64,000 nt of DNA from Auanema rhodensis (GCA_964057225.1 CAXKVF010000072.1:620001-684000), one strand, 5' to 3'. Counted from the stretch's first letter, positions 40,606 to 56,039 are shown. The notes: generated by a model not told the origin, from the sequence alone. Made by a program: numbers and translations.

Positions 40606-43600
40606 TGGACATGGGGAATCTAATTTTGAAAACCGCATCTCTTTATCTTTCACGTGAAGCGAGTTACATACCAAGTGCACATCACGTGTACATTTAATTA
40701 GCATAAATTAAAGTTCACGTAAACTTCAAAGTCATGGTTACCATGAACCAATATCAATACAAATTTGTTTTTAGACTAATATGGACATGGGGAATCTAAT
40801 TTTGAAAACCGCATCTCTTTATCTTTCACGTGAAGCGAGTTACATACCAAGTGCACATCACGTGTACATTTAATTAGCATAAATTAAAGTTCACGTAAAT
40901 TTCAAAGTCATGGTTACCATGAACCAATATCAATAAAAATTTGTTTTTAGACTAATATGGACATGGGGAATCTAATTTTGAGAACCGCATCTCTTTATCT
41001 TTCACGTGAAGCGAGTTACATACCAAGTGCACATCAGGTGTACATTTAATTAGCATAAATTAAAGTTCACGTAAATTTCAAAGTCATGGTTACCATGAAC
41101 CAATATCAATAAAAATTTGTTTTTAGACTAATATGGACATGGGGAATCTAATTTTGAAAACCGCATCTCTTTATCTTTCACGTGAAGCGAGTTACATACC
41201 AAGTGCACATCACGTGTACATTTAATAAGCATAAATTAAAGTTCACGTAAACTTCAAAGTCATGGTTACCATGAACCAATATCAATACAAATTTGTTTTT
41301 AGACTAATATGGACATGGGGAATCTAATTTTGAAAACCGCATCTCTTCATCTTTCACGTGAAGCGAGTTACATACCAAGTGCACATCACGTGTACATTTA
41401 ATTAGCATAAATTAAAGTTCACGTAAATTTCAAAGTCATGGTTACCATGAACCAATATCAATAAAAATTTGTTTTTAGACTATAATGGACATGGGGAATC
41501 TAATTTTGAAAACCGCATCTCTTTATCTTTCACGTGAAGCGAATTACATACCAAGTGCACATCACGTGTACATTTAATTAGCATAAATTAAAGTTCACGT
41601 AAATTTCAAAGTCATGGTTACCATGAACCAATATCAATAAAAATTTGTTTTTAGACTAATATGGACATGGGGAATTTAATTTTGAAAACCGCATCTCTTT
41701 ATCTTTCACGTGAAGCGAGTTACATACCAAGTGCACATCACGTGTACATTTAATTAGCATAAATTAAAGTTCACGTAAATTTCAAAGTCATGGTTACCAT
41801 GAACCAATATCAATACAAATTTGTTTTTAGACTAATATGGACATGGGGAATCTAATTTTGAAAACCGCATCTCTTTATCTTTCACGTGAAGCGAGTTACA
41901 TACCAAGTGCACATCACGTGTAAATTTAATTAGCATAAATTAAAGTTCACGTAAATTTCAAAGTCATGGTTACCATGAACCAATATCAATACAAATTTGT
42001 TTTTAGACTAATATGGACATGGGGAATCTAATTTTGAAAACCGCATCTCTTTATCTTTCACGTGAAGCGAGTTACATACCAAGTGCACATCACGTGTACA
42101 TTTAATTAGCATAAATTAAAGTTCACGTAAATTTCAAAGTCATGGTTACCATGAACCAATATCAATAAAAATTTGTTTTTAGACTATAATGGACATGGGG
42201 AATCTAATTTTGAAAACCGCATCTCTTTATCTTTCACGTGAAGCGAGTTACATACCAAGTGCACATCACGTGAACATTTAATTAGCATAAATTAAAGTTC
42301 ACGTAAATTTCAAAGTCATGGTTACCATGAACCAATATCAATAAAAATTTGTTTTTAGACTAATATGGACATGGGGAATCTAATTTTGAAAACCGCATCT
42401 CTTTATCTTTCACGTGAAGCGAGTTACATACCAAGTGCACATCACGTGTACATTTAATTAGCATAAATTAAAGTTCACGTAAATTTCAAAGTCATGGTTA
42501 CCATGAACCAATATCAATACAAATTTGTTTTTAGACTAATATGGACATGGGGAATCTAATTTTGAAAACCGCATCTCTTTATCTTTCACGTGAAGCGAGT
42601 TACATACCAAGTGCACATCACGTGTACATTTAATTAGCATAAATTAAAGTTCACGTAAATTTCAAAGTCATGGTTACCATGAACCAATATCAATAAAAAT
42701 TTGTTTTTAGACTATAATGGACATGGGGAATCTAATTTTGAAAACCGCATCTCTTTATCTTTCACGTGAAGCGAGTTACATACCAAGTGCACATCACGTG
42801 TACATTTAATTAGCATAAATTAAAGTTCACGTAAATTTCAAAGTCATGGTTACCATGAACCAATATCAATAAAAATTTGTTTTTAGACTAATATGGACAT
42901 GGGGAATCTAATTTTGAAAACCGCATCTCTTTATCTTTCACGTGAAGCGAGTTACATACCAAGTGCACATCACGTGTACATTTAATTAGCATAAATTAAA
43001 GTTCACGTAAATTTCAAAGTCATGGTTACCATGAACCAATATCAATACAAATTTGTTTTTAGACTAATATGGACATGGGGAATCTAATTTTGAAAACCGC
43101 ATCTCTTTATCTTTCACGTGAAGCGAGTTACATACCAAGTGCACATCACGTGTACATTTAATTAGCATAAATTAAAGTTCACGTAAATTTCAAAGTCATG
43201 GTTACCATGAACCAATATCAATACAAATTTGTTTTTAGACTAATATGGACATGGGGAATCTAATTTTGAAAACCGCATCTCTTTATCTTTCACGTGAAGC
43301 GAGTTACATACCAAGTGCACATCACGTGTACATTTAATTAGCATAAATTAAAGTTCACGTAAATTTCAAAGTCATGGTTACCATGAACCAATATCAATAA
43401 AAATTTGTTTTTAGACTAATATGGACATGGGGAATCTAATTTTGAAAACCGCATCACTTTATCTTTCACGTGAAGCGAGTTACATACCAAGTGCACATCA
43501 CGTGTACATTTAATTAGCATAAATTAAAGTTCACGTAAATTTCAAAGTCATGGTTACCATGAACCAATATCAATACAAATTTGTTTTTAGACTAATATGG

Positions 43601-46600
43601 ACATGGGGAATCTAATTTTGAAAACCGCATCTCTTTATCTTTCACGTGAAGCGAGTTACATACCAAGTGCACATCACGTGTAAATTTAATTAGCATAAAT
43701 TAAAGTTCACGTAAATTTCAAAGTCATGGTTACCATGAACCAATATCAATACAAATTTGTTTTTAGACTAATATGGACATGGGGAATCTAATTTTGAAAA
43801 CCGCATCTCTTTATCTTTCACGTGAAGCGAGTTACATACCAAGTGCACATCACGTGTACATTTAATTAGCATAAATTAAAGTTCACGTAAATTTCAAAGT
43901 CATGGTTACCATGAACCAATATCAATAAAAATTTGTTTTTAGACTATAATGGACATGGGGAATCTAATTTTGAAAACCGCATCTCTTTATCTTTCACGTG
44001 AAGCGAGTTACATACCAAGTGCACATCACGTGTACATTTAATTAGCATAAATTAAAGTTCACGTAAATTTCAAAGTCATGGTTACCATGAACCAATATCA
44101 ATAAAAATTTGTTTTTAGACTAATATGGACATGGGGAATCTAATTTTGAAAACCGCATCTCTTTATCTTTCACGTGAAGCGAGTTACATACCAAGTGCAC
44201 ATCACGTGTACATTTAATTAGCATAAATTAAAGTTCACGTAAATTTCAAAGTCATGGTTACCATGAACCAATATCAATACAAATTTGTTTTTAGACTAAT
44301 ATGGACATGGGGAATCTAATTTTGAAAACCGCATCTCTTTATCTTTCACGTGAAGCGAGTTACATACCAAGTGCACATCACGTGTACATTTAATTAGCAT
44401 AAATTAAAGTTCACGTAAATTTCAAAGTCATGGTTACCATGAACCAATATCAATACAAATTTGTTTTTAGACTAATATGGACATGGGGAATCTAATTTTG
44501 AAAACCGCATCTCTTTATCTTTCACGTGAAGCGAGTTACATACCAAGTGCACATCACGTGTACATTTAATTAGCATAAATTAAAGTTCACGTAAATTTCA
44601 AAGTCATGGTTACCATGAACCAATATCAATAAAAATTTGTTTTTAGACTAATATGGACATGGGGAATCTAATTTTGAAAACCGCATCACTTTATCTTTCA
44701 CGTGAAGCGAGTTACATACCAAGTGCACATCACGTGTACATTTAATTAGCATAAATTAAAGTTCACGTAAATTTCAAAGTCATGGTTACCATGCACCAAT
44801 ATCAATAAAAATTTGTTTTTAGACTAATATGGACATGAGGAATCTAATGTTGAAAACCGCATCTCTTTATCTTTCACGTGAAGCGAGTTACATACCAAGT
44901 GCACATCACGTGTACATTTAATTAGCATAAATTAAAGTTCACGTAAACTTCAAAGTCATGGTTACCATGAACCAATATCAATACAAATTTGTTTTTAGAC
45001 TAATATGGACATGGGGAATCTAATTTTGAAAACCGCATCTCTTCATCTTTCACGTGAAGCGAGTTACATACCAAGTGCACATCACGTGTACATTTAATTA
45101 GCATAAATTAAAGTTCACGTAAATTTCAAAGTCATGGTTACCATGAACCAATATCAATAAAAATTTGTTTTTAGACTAATATGGACATGGGGAATCTAAT
45201 TTTGAAAACCGCATCTCTTTATCTTTCACGTGAAGCGAGTTACATACCAAGTGCACATCACGTGTACATTTAATTAGCATAAATTAAAGTTCACGTAAAT
45301 TTCAAAGTCATGGTTACCATGAACCAATATCAATACAAATTTGTTTTTAGACTAATATGGACATGGGGAATCTAATTTTGAAAACCGCATCTCTTTATCT
45401 TTCACGTGAAGCGAGTTACATACCAAGTGCACATCACGTGTACATTTAATTAGCATAAATTAAAGTTCACGTAAATTTCAAAGTCATGGTTACCATGAAC
45501 CAATATCAATAAAAATTTGTTTTTAGACTATAATGGACATGGGGAATCTAATTTTGAAAACCGCATCTCTTTATCTTTCACGTGAAGCGAGTTACATACC
45601 AAGTGCACATCACGTGTACATTTAATTAGCATAAATTAAAGTTCACGTAAATTTCAAAGTCATGGTTACCATGAACCAATATCAATAAAAATTTGTTTTT
45701 AGACTATAATGGACATGGGGAATCTAATTTTGAAAACCGCATCTCTTTATCTTTCACGTGAAGCGAGTTACATACCAAGTGCACATCACGTGTACATTTA
45801 ATTAGCATAAATTAAAGTTCACGTAAATTTCAAAGTCATGGTTACCATGAACCAATATCAATAAAAATTTGTTTTTAGACTATAATGGACATGGGGAATC
45901 TAATTTTGAAAACCGCATCTCTTTATCTTTCACGTGAAGCGAGTTACATACCAAGTGCACATCACGTGTACATTTAATTAGCATAAATTAAAGTTCACGT
46001 AAATTTCAAAGTCATGGTTACCATGAACCAATATCAATAAAAATTTGTTTTTAGACTATAATGGACATGGGGAATCTAATTTTGAAAACCGCATCTCTTT
46101 ATCTTTCACGTGAAGCGAGTTACATACCAAGTGCACATCACGTGTACATTTAATTAGCATAAATTAAAGTTCACGTAAATTTCAAAGTCATGGTTACCAT
46201 GAACCAATATCAATAAAAATTTGTTTTTAGACTAATATGGACATGGGGAATCTAATTTTGAAAACCGCATCTCTTTATCTTTCACGTGAAGCGAGTTACA
46301 TACCAAGTGCACATCACGTGTACATTTAATTAGCATAAATTAAAGTTCACGTAAATTTCAAAGTCATGGTTACCATGAACCAATATCAATACAAATTTGT
46401 TTTTAGACTAATATGGACATGGGGAATCTAATTTTGAAAACCGCATCTCTTTATCTTTCACGTGAAGCGAGTTACATACCAAGTGCACATCACGTGTACA
46501 TTTAATTAGCATAAATTAAAGTTCACGTAAATTTCAAAGTCATGGTTACCATGAACCAATATCAATACAAATTTGTTTTTAGACTAATATGGACATGGGG

Positions 46601-48349
46601 AATCTAATTTTGAAAACCGCATCTCTTTATCTTTCACGTGAAGCGAGTTACATACCAAGTGCACATCACGTGTACATTTAATTAGCATAAATTAAAGTTC
46701 ACGTAAATTTCAAAGTCATGGTTACCATGAACCAATATCAATAAAAATTTGTTTTTAGACTAATATGGACATGGGGAATCTAATTTTGAAAACCGCATCA
46801 CTTTATCTTTCACGTGAAGCGAGTTACATACCAAGTGCACATCACGTGTACATTTAATTAGCATAAATTAAAGTTCACGTAAATTTCAAAGTCATGGTTA
46901 CCATGCACCAATATCAATAAAAATTTGTTTTTAGACTAATATGGACATGAGGAATCTAATGTTGAAAACCGCATCTCTTTTTCTTTCACGTGAAGCGAGT
47001 TACATACCAAGTGCACATCACGTGTACATTTAATTAGCATAAATTAAAGTTCACGTAAATTTCAAAGTCATGGTTACCATGAACCAATATCAATAAAAAT
47101 TTGTTTTTAGACTAATATGGACATGGGGAATCTAATTTTGAAAACCGCATCTCTTTATCTTTCACGTGAAGCGAGTTACATACCAAGTGCACATCACGTG
47201 TACATTTAATTAGCATAAATTAAAGTTCACGTAAACTTCAAAGTCATGGTTACCATGAACCAATATCAATACAAATTTGTTTTTAGACTAATATGGACAT
47301 GGGGAATCTAATTTTGAAAACCGCATCTCTTCATCTTTCACGTGAAGCGAGTTACATACCAAGTGCACATCACGTGTACATTTAATTAGCATAAATTAAA
47401 GTTCACGTAAATTTCAAAGTCATGGTTACCATGAACCAATATCAATAAAAATTTGTTTTTAGACTAATATGGACATGGGGAATCTAATTTTGAAAACCGC
47501 ATCTCTTTATCTTTCACGTGAAGCGAGTTACATACCAAGTGCACATCACGTGTACATTTAATTAGCATAAATTAAAGTTCACGTAAATTTCAAAGTCATG
47601 GTTACCATGAACCAATATCAATACAAATTTGTTTTTAGACTAATATGGACATGGGGAATCTAATTTTGAAAACCGCATCTCTTTATCTTTCACGTGAAGC
47701 GAGTTACATACCAAGTGCACATCACGTGTACATTTAATTAGCATAAATTAAAGTTCACGTAAATTTCAAAGTCATGGTTACCATGAACCAATATCAATAC
47801 AAATTTGTTTTTAGACTAATATGGACATGGGGAATCTAATTTTGAAAACCGCATCTCTTTATCTTTCACGTGAAGCGAGTTACATACCAAGTGCACATCA
47901 CGTGTACATTTAATTAGCATAAATTAAAGTTCACGTAAATTTCAAAGTCATGGTTACCATGAACCAATATCAATAAAAATTTGTTTTTAGACTATAATGG
48001 ACATGGGGAATCTAATTTTGAAAACCGCATCTCTTTATCTTTCACGTGAAGCGAGTTACATACCAAGTGCACATCACGTGTACATTTAATTAGCATAAAT
48101 TAAAGTTCACGTAAATTTCAAAGTCATGGTTACCATGAACCAATATCAATAAAAATTTGTTTTTAGACTAATATGGACATGGGGAATCTAATTTTGAAAA
48201 CCGCATCTCTTTATCTTTCACGTGAAGCGAGTTACATACCAAGTGCACATCACGTGTACATTTAATTAGCATAAATTAAAGTTCACGTAAATTTCAAAGT
48301 CATGGTTACCATGAACCAATATCAATAAAAATTTGTTTTTAGACTAATA

Positions 48350-48516
48350 TGGACATGGGGAATCTAATTTTGAAAACCGCATCTCTTTATCTTTCACGTG
48401 AAGCGAGTTACATACCAAGTGCACATTACGTGTTCATTTAATTAGCATAAATCGTAAATTTCAAAGTCATGGTTACCATGAACCAATATCAATACAAATT
48501 TGTTTTTAGACTAATA
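48350..48516 (+). repeat. 167-bp monomer with 9-bp deletion, isolated copy 7
   Basis: Same deletion and linked CATTACGTGTTC changes, but about 7.9 kb from the cluster at 36.6-40.6 kb. It lies closer to the undeleted CATTACGTGTTC units at 49749, 51509 and 54149. Confidence 0.92.
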
Positions 48517-50079
48517 TGGACATGGGGAATCTAATTTTGAAAACCGCATCTCTTTATCTTTCACGTGAAGCGAGTTACATACCAAGTGCACATCACGTGT
48601 ACATTTAATTAGCATAAATTAAAGTTCACGTAAACTTCAAAGTCATGGTTACCATGAACCAATATCAATACAAATTTGTTTTTAGACTAATATGGACATG
48701 GGGAATCTAATTTTGAAAACCGCATCTCTTTATCTTTCACGTGAAGCGAGTTACATACCAAGTGCACATCACGTGTACATTTAATTAGCATAAATTAAAG
48801 TTCACGTAAATTTCAAAGTCATGGTTACCATGAACCAATATCAATAAAAATTTGTTTTTAGACTAATATGGACATGGGGAATCTAATTTTGAAAACCGCA
48901 TCACTTTATCTTTCACGTGAAGCGAGTTACATACCAAGTGCACATCACGTGTACATTTAATTAGCATAAATTAAAGTTCACGTAAATTTCAAAGTCATGG
49001 TTACCATGCACCAATATCAATAAAAATTTGTTTTTAGACTAATATGGACATGAGGAATCTAATGTTGAAAACCGCATCTCTTTTTCTTTCACGTGAAGCG
49101 AGTTACATACCAAGTGCACATCACGTGTACATTTAATTAGCATAAATTAAAGTTCACGTAAATTTCAAAGTCATGGTTACCATGAACCAATATCAATAAA
49201 AATTTGTTTTTAGACTATAATGGACATGGGGAATCTAATTTTGAAAACCGCATCTCTTTATCTTTCACGAGAAGCGAGTTACATACCAAGTGCACATCAC
49301 GTGTACATTTAATTAGCATAAATTAAAGTTCACGTAAACTTCAAAGTCATGGTTACCATGAACCAATATCAATACAAATTTGTTTTTAGACTAATATGGA
49401 CATGGGGAATCTAATTTTGAAAACCGCATCTCTTTATCTTTCACGTGAAGCGAGTTACATACCAAGTGCACATCACGTGTACATTTAATTAGCATAAATT
49501 AAAGTTCACGTAAATTTCAAAGTCATGGTTACCATGAACCAATATCAATAAAAATTTGTTTTTAGACTAATATGGACATGGGGAATCTAATTTTGAAAAC
49601 CGCATCTCTTTATCTTTCACGTGAAGCGAGTTACATACCAAGTGCACATCACGTGTACATTTAATTAGCATAAATTAAAGTTCACGTAAATTTCAAAGTC
49701 ATGGTTACCATGAACCAATATCAAAACAAATTTGTTTTTAGACTAATATGGACATGGGGAATCTAATTTTGAAAACCGCATCTCTTTATCTTTCACGTGA
49801 AGCGAGTTACATACCAAGTGCACATTACGTGTTCATTTAATTAGCATAAATTAAAGTTCACGTAAATTTCAAAGTCATGGTTACCATGAACCAATATCAA
49901 TACAAATTTGTTTTTAGACTAATATGGACATGGGGAATCTAATTTTGAAAACCGCATCTCTTTATCTTTCACGTGAAGCGAGTTACATACCAAGTGCACA
50001 TCACGTGTACATTTAATTAGCATAAATTAAAGTTCACGTAAATTTCAAAGTCATGGTTACCATGAACCAATATCAATAA

Positions 50080-53000
50080 AAATTTGTTTTTAGACTAATA
50101 TGGACATGGGGAATCTAATTTTGAAAACCGCATCTCTTTATCTTTCACGTGAAGCGAGTTACATACCAAGTGCACATCACGTGTACATTTAATTAGCATA
50201 AATTAAAGTTCACGTAAATTTCAAAGTCATGGTTACCATGAACCAATATCAATAAAAATTTGTTTTTAGACTAATATGGACATGGGGAATCTAATTTTGA
50301 AAACCGCATCTCTTTATCTTTCACGTGAAGCGAGTTACATACCAAGTGCACATCACGTGTACATTTAATTAGCATAAATTAAAGTTCACGTAAATTTCAA
50401 AGTCATGGTTACCATGAACCAATATCAATACAAATTTGTTTTTAGAATAATATGGACATGGGGAATCTAATTTTGAAAACCGCATCTCTTTATCTTTCAC
50501 GTGAAGCGAGTTACATACCAAGTGCACATCACGTGTACATTTAATTAGCATAAATTAAAGTTCACGTAAATTTCAAAGTCGTGGTTACCATGAACCAATA
50601 TCAATAAAAATTTGTTTTTAGACTAATATGGACATGGGGAATCTAATTTTGAAAACCGCATCTCTTTATCTTTCACGTGAAGCGAGTTACATACCAAGTG
50701 CACATCACGTGTACATTTAATTAGCATAAATTAAAGTTCACGTAAACTTCAAAGTCATGGTTACCATGAACCAATATCAATACAAATTTGTTTTTAGACT
50801 AATATGGACATGGGGAATCTAATTTTGAAAACCGCATCTCTTTATCTTTCACGTGAAGCGAGTTACATACCAAGTGCACATCACGTGTACATTTAATTAG
50901 CATAAATTAAAGTTCACGTAAATTTCAAAGTCATGGTTACCATGAACCAATATCAATAAAAATTTGTTTTTAGACTATAATGGACATGGGGAATCTAATT
51001 TTGAAAACCGCATCTCTTTATCTTTCACGTGAAGCGAGTTACATACCAAGTGCACATCACGTGTACATTTAATTAGCATAAATTAAAGTTCACGTAAACT
51101 TCAAAGTCATGGTTACCATGAACCAATATCAATACAAATTTGTTTTTAGACTAATATGGACATGGGAAATCTAATTTTGAAAACCGCATCTCTTTATCTT
51201 TCACGTGAAGCGAGTTACATACCAAGTGCACATCACGTGTACATTTAATTAGCATAAATTAAAGTTCACGTAAATTTCAAAGTCATGGTTACCATGAACC
51301 AATATCAATAAAAATTTGTTTTTAGACTAATATGGACATGGGGAATCTAATTTTGAAAACCGCATCTCTTTATCTTTCACGTGAAGCGAGTTACATACCA
51401 AGTGCACATCACGTGTACATTTAATTAGCATAAATTAAAGTTCACGTAAATTTCAAAGTCATGGTTACCATGAACCAATATCAATACAAATTTGTTTTTA
51501 GACTAATATGGACATGGGGAATCTAATTTTGAAAACCGCATCTCTTTATCTTTCACGTGAAGCGAGTTACATACCAAGTGCACATTACGTGTTCATTTAA
51601 TTAGCATAAATTAAAGTTCACGTAAATTTCAAAGTCATGGTTACCATGAACCAATATCAATACAAATTTGTTTTTAGACTAATATGGACATGGGGAATCT
51701 AATTTTGAAAACCGCATCTCTTTATCTTTCACGTGAAGCGAGTTACATACCAAGTGCACATCACGTGTACATTTAATTAGCATAAATTAAAGTTCACGTA
51801 AATTTCAAAGTCATGGTTACCATGAACCAATATCAATAAAAATTTGTTTTTAGACTAATATGGACATGGGGAATCTAATTTTGAAAACCGCATCTCTTTA
51901 TCTTTCACGTGAAGCGAGTTACATACCAAGTGCACATCACGTGTACATTTAATTAGCATAAATTAAAGTTCACGTAAATTTCAAAGTCATGGTTACCATG
52001 AACCAATATCAATACAAATTTGTTTTTAGACTAATATGGACATGGGGAATCTAATTTTGAAAACCGCATCTCTTTATCTTTCACGTGAAGCGAGTTACAT
52101 ACCAAGTGCACATCACGTGTACATTTAATTAGCATAAATTAAAGTTCACGTAAATTTCAAAGTCATGGTTACCATGAACCAATATCAATAAAAATTTGTT
52201 TTTAGACTAATATGGACATGGGGAATCTAATTTTGAAAACCGCATCTCTTTATATTTCACGTGAAGCGAGTTACATACCAAGTGCACATCACGTGTACAT
52301 TTAATTAGCATAAATTAAAGTTCACGTAAATTTCAAAGTCATGGTTACCATGAACCAATATCAATACAAATGTGTTTTTAGACTAATATGGACATGGGGA
52401 ATCTAATTTTGAAAACCGCATCACTTTATCTTTCACGTGAAGCGAGTTACATACCAAGTGCACATCACGTGTACATTTAATTAGCATAAATTAAAGTTCA
52501 CGTAAATTTCAAAGTCATGGTTACCATGAACCAATATCAATACAAATTTGTTTTTAGACTAATATGGACATGGGGAATCTAATTTTGAAAACCGCATCTC
52601 TTTATCTTTCACGTGAAGCGAGTTACATACCAAGTGCACATCACGTGTACATTTAATTAGCATAAATTAAAGTTCACGTAAATTTCAAAGTCATGGTTAC
52701 CATGAACCAATATCAATACAAATTTGTTTTTAGACTAATATGGACATGGGGAATCTAATTTTGAAAACCGCATCTCTTTATCTTTCACGTGAAGCGAGTT
52801 ACATACCAAGTGCACATCACGTGTACATTTAATTAGCATAAATTAAAGTTCACGTAAATTTCAAAGTCATGGTTACCATGAACCAATATCAATAAAAATT
52901 TGTTTTTAGACTAATATGGACATGGGGAATCTAATTTTGAAAACCGCATCTCTTTATCTTTCACGTGAAGCGAGTTACATACCAAGTGCACATCACGTGT

Positions 53001-55726
53001 ACATTTAATTAGCATAAATTAAAGTTCACGTAAATTTCAAAGTCATGGTTACCATGAACCAATATCAATACAAATTTGTTTTTAGAATAATATGGACATG
53101 GGGAATCTAATTTTGAAAACCGCATCTCTTTATCTTTCACGTGAAGCGAGTTACATACCAAGTGCACATCACGTGTACATTTAATTAGCATAAATTAAAG
53201 TTCACGTAAATTTCAAAGTCGTGGTTACCATGAACCAATATCAATAAAAATTTGTTTTTAGACTAATATGGACATGGGGAATCTAATTTTGAAAACCGCA
53301 TCTCTTTATCTTTCACGTGAAGCGAGTTACATACCAAGTGCACATCACGTGTACATTTAATTAGCATAAATTAAAGTTCACGTAAACTTCAAAGTCATGG
53401 TTACCATGAACCAATATCAATACAAATTTGTTTTTAGACTAATATGGACATGGGGAATCTAATTTTGAAAACCGCATCTCTTTATCTTTCACGTGAAGCG
53501 AGTTACATACCAAGTGCACATCACGTGTACATTTAATTAGCATAAATTAAAGTTCACGTAAATTTCAAAGTCATGGTTACCATGAACCAATATCAATAAA
53601 AATTTGTTTTTAGACTATAATGGACATGGGGAATCTAATTTTGAAAACCGCATCTCTTTATCTTTCACGTGAAGCGAGTTACATACCAAGTGCACATCAC
53701 GTGTACATTTAATTAGCATAAATTAAAGTTCACGTAAACTTCAAAGTCATGGTTACCATGAACCAATATCAATACAAATTTGTTTTTAGACTAATATGGA
53801 CATGGGAAATCTAATTTTGAAAACCGCATCTCTTTATCTTTCACGTGAAGCGAGTTACATACCAAGTGCACATCACGTGTACATTTAATTAGCATAAATT
53901 AAAGTTCACGTAAATTTCAAAGTCATGGTTACCATGAACCAATATCAATAAAAATTTGTTTTTAGACTAATATGGACATGGGGAATCTAATTTTGAAAAC
54001 CGCATCTCTTTATCTTTCACGTGAAGCGAGTTACATACCAAGTGGACATCACGTGTACATTTAATTAGCATAAATTAAAGTTCACGTAAATTTCAAAGTC
54101 ATGGTTACCATGAACCAATATCAATACAAATTTGTTTTTAGACTAATATGGACATGGGGAATCTAATTTTGAAAACCGCATCTCTTTATCTTTCACGTGA
54201 AGCGAGTTACATACCAAGTGCACATTACGTGTTCATTTAATTAGCATAAATTAAAGTTCACGTAAATTTCAAAGTCATGGTTACCATGAACCAATATCAA
54301 TACAAATTTGTTTTTAGACTAATATGGACATGGGGAATCTAATTTTGAAAACCGCATCTCTTTATCTTTCACGTGAAGCGAGTTACATACCAAGTGCACA
54401 TCACGTGTACATTTAATTAGCATAAATTAAAGTTCACGTAAATTTCAAAGTCATGGTTACCATGAACCAATATCAATAAAAATTTGTTTTTAGACTAATA
54501 TGGACATGGGGAATCTAATTTTGAAAACCGCATCTCTTTATCTTTCACGTGAAGCGAGTTACATACCAAGTGCACATCACGTGTACATTTAATTAGCATA
54601 AATTAAAGTTCACGTAAATTTCAAAGTCATGGTTACCATGAACCAATATCAATACAAATTTGTTTTTAGACTAATATGGACATGGGGAATCTAATTTTGA
54701 AAACCGCATCTCTTTATCTTTCACGTGAAGCGAGTTACATACCAAGTGCACATCACGTGTACATTTAATTAGCATAAATTAAAGTTCACGTAAATTTCAA
54801 AGTCATGGTTACCATGAACCAATATCAATAAAAATTTGTTTTTAGACTAATATGGACATGGGGAATCTAATTTTGAAAACCGCATCTCTTTATATTTCAC
54901 GTGAAGCGAGTTACATACCAAGTGCACATCACGTGTACATTTAATTAGCATAAATTAAAGTTCACGTAAATTTCAAAGTCATGGTTACCATGAACCAATA
55001 TCAATACAAATGTGTTTTTAGACTAATATGGACATGGGGAATCTAATTTTGAAAACCGCATCACTTTATCTTTCACGTGAAGCGAGTTACATACCAAGTG
55101 CACATCACGTGTACATTTAATTAGCATAAATTAAAGTTCACGTAAATTTCAAAGTCATGGTTACCATGAACCAATATCAATACAAATTTGTTTTTAGACT
55201 AATATGGACATGGGGAATCTAATTTTGAAAACCGCATCTCTTTATCTTTCACGTGAAGCGAGTTACATACCAAGTGCACATCACGTGTACATTTAATTAG
55301 CATAAATTAAAGTTCACGTAAATTTCAAAGTCATGGTTACCATGAACCAATATCAATACAAATTTGTTTTTAGACTAATATGGACATGGGGAATCTAATT
55401 TTGAAAACCGCATCTCTTTATCTTTCACGTGAAGCGAGTTACATACCAAGTGCACATCACGTGTACATTTAATTAGCATAAATTAAAGTTCACGTAAATT
55501 TCAAAGTCATGGTTACCATGAACCAATATCAATAAAAATTTGTTTTTAGACTAATATGGACATGGGGAATCTAATTTTGAAAACCGCATCTCTTTATCTT
55601 TCACGTGAAGCGAGTTACATACCAAGTGCACATCACGTGTACATTTAATTAGCATAAATTAAAGTTCACGTAAATTTCAAAGTCATGGTTACCATGAACC
55701 AATATCAATACAAATTTGTTTTTAGA
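50080..55726 (+). repeat. Tandem duplication of a 15-monomer unit (2,640 bp)
   Basis: Bases 50080-53086 match 52720-55726 with one difference found (GTGCACATC at about 51394, GTGGACATC at 54034). Shared rare markers are TTTAGAATAATATGG, GTCGTGGTTACC, CATGGGAAATC, CATTACGTGTTC without deletion, TTTATATTTCACG, AAATGTGTTTTT and CATCACTTT. The limits are A/C at 50079/52719 and AGAATAA versus AGACTAA at 53087/55727. It is about 2.1 copies of a 15-mer and looks recent. Confidence 0.9.
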
Positions 55727-56039
55727 CTAATATGGACATGGGGAATCTAATTTTGAAAACTGCATCACTTTATTTTTCACGTGAAGCGAGTTACATACCA
55801 AGTGCACATCACGTGTACATTTAATTAGCATAAATTAAAGTTCACGTAAATTTCAAAGTCATGGTTACCATGAACCAATATCAATACAAATTTGTTTTTA
55901 GACTAATATGGACATGGGGAATCTAATTTTGAAAACCGCATCTCTTTATCTTTCACGTGAAGCGAGTTACATACCAAGTGCACATTACGTGTACATTTAA
56001 TTAGCATAAATTAAAGTTCACGTAAATTTCAAAGTCATG

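Larger units (their letters stand above)
37864..40723 (+). repeat. Eight-unit tandem duplication (1,390-bp offset)
   Basis: Bases 37864-39333 match 39254-40723 with no difference that I found. The offset is eight monomers, two of them of the 167-bp type (8 x 176 - 18). Shared markers include ACTATAATGG, CATCTTTTTATC, two 167-bp units, CATCACTTT and CATGAGGAATCTAATGTTG. An earlier ten-monomer relative (offset 1,742 bp) starts near 36.2 kb, with CATGATGAATC at 37138 where the later copies have CATGAGG. Confidence 0.85.
36080..49748 (+). repeat. Array segment 4: ACTATAATGG variant and 9-bp-deletion lineage
   Basis: ACTAATATGG becomes ACTATAATGG (two adjacent bases exchanged) in scattered units from about 36256, extending into the next segment to about 53616. 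All seven 167-bp units of the window lie here. AATACAAATTTG and CGTAAACTTC become frequent. CATGAGGAATCTAATGTTG units recur near 38879, 40269, 44836, 46947 and 49051. Only satellite sequence is present. Confidence 0.75.

Noticed and set aside
50369-50551. 60-codon open frame on the minus strand
   Set aside because: It lies wholly in satellite. It exists because C-to-A at 50447 turns a TAG present in nearly all other units into a Tyr codon. It has no family resemblance, and the frame is lost in neighbouring monomers.
53009-53191. Identical 60-codon open frame on the minus strand
   Set aside because: It is the 2,640-bp duplicate of the frame at 50369, from the same C-to-A change copied to 53087. 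It is not evidence of conserved coding.
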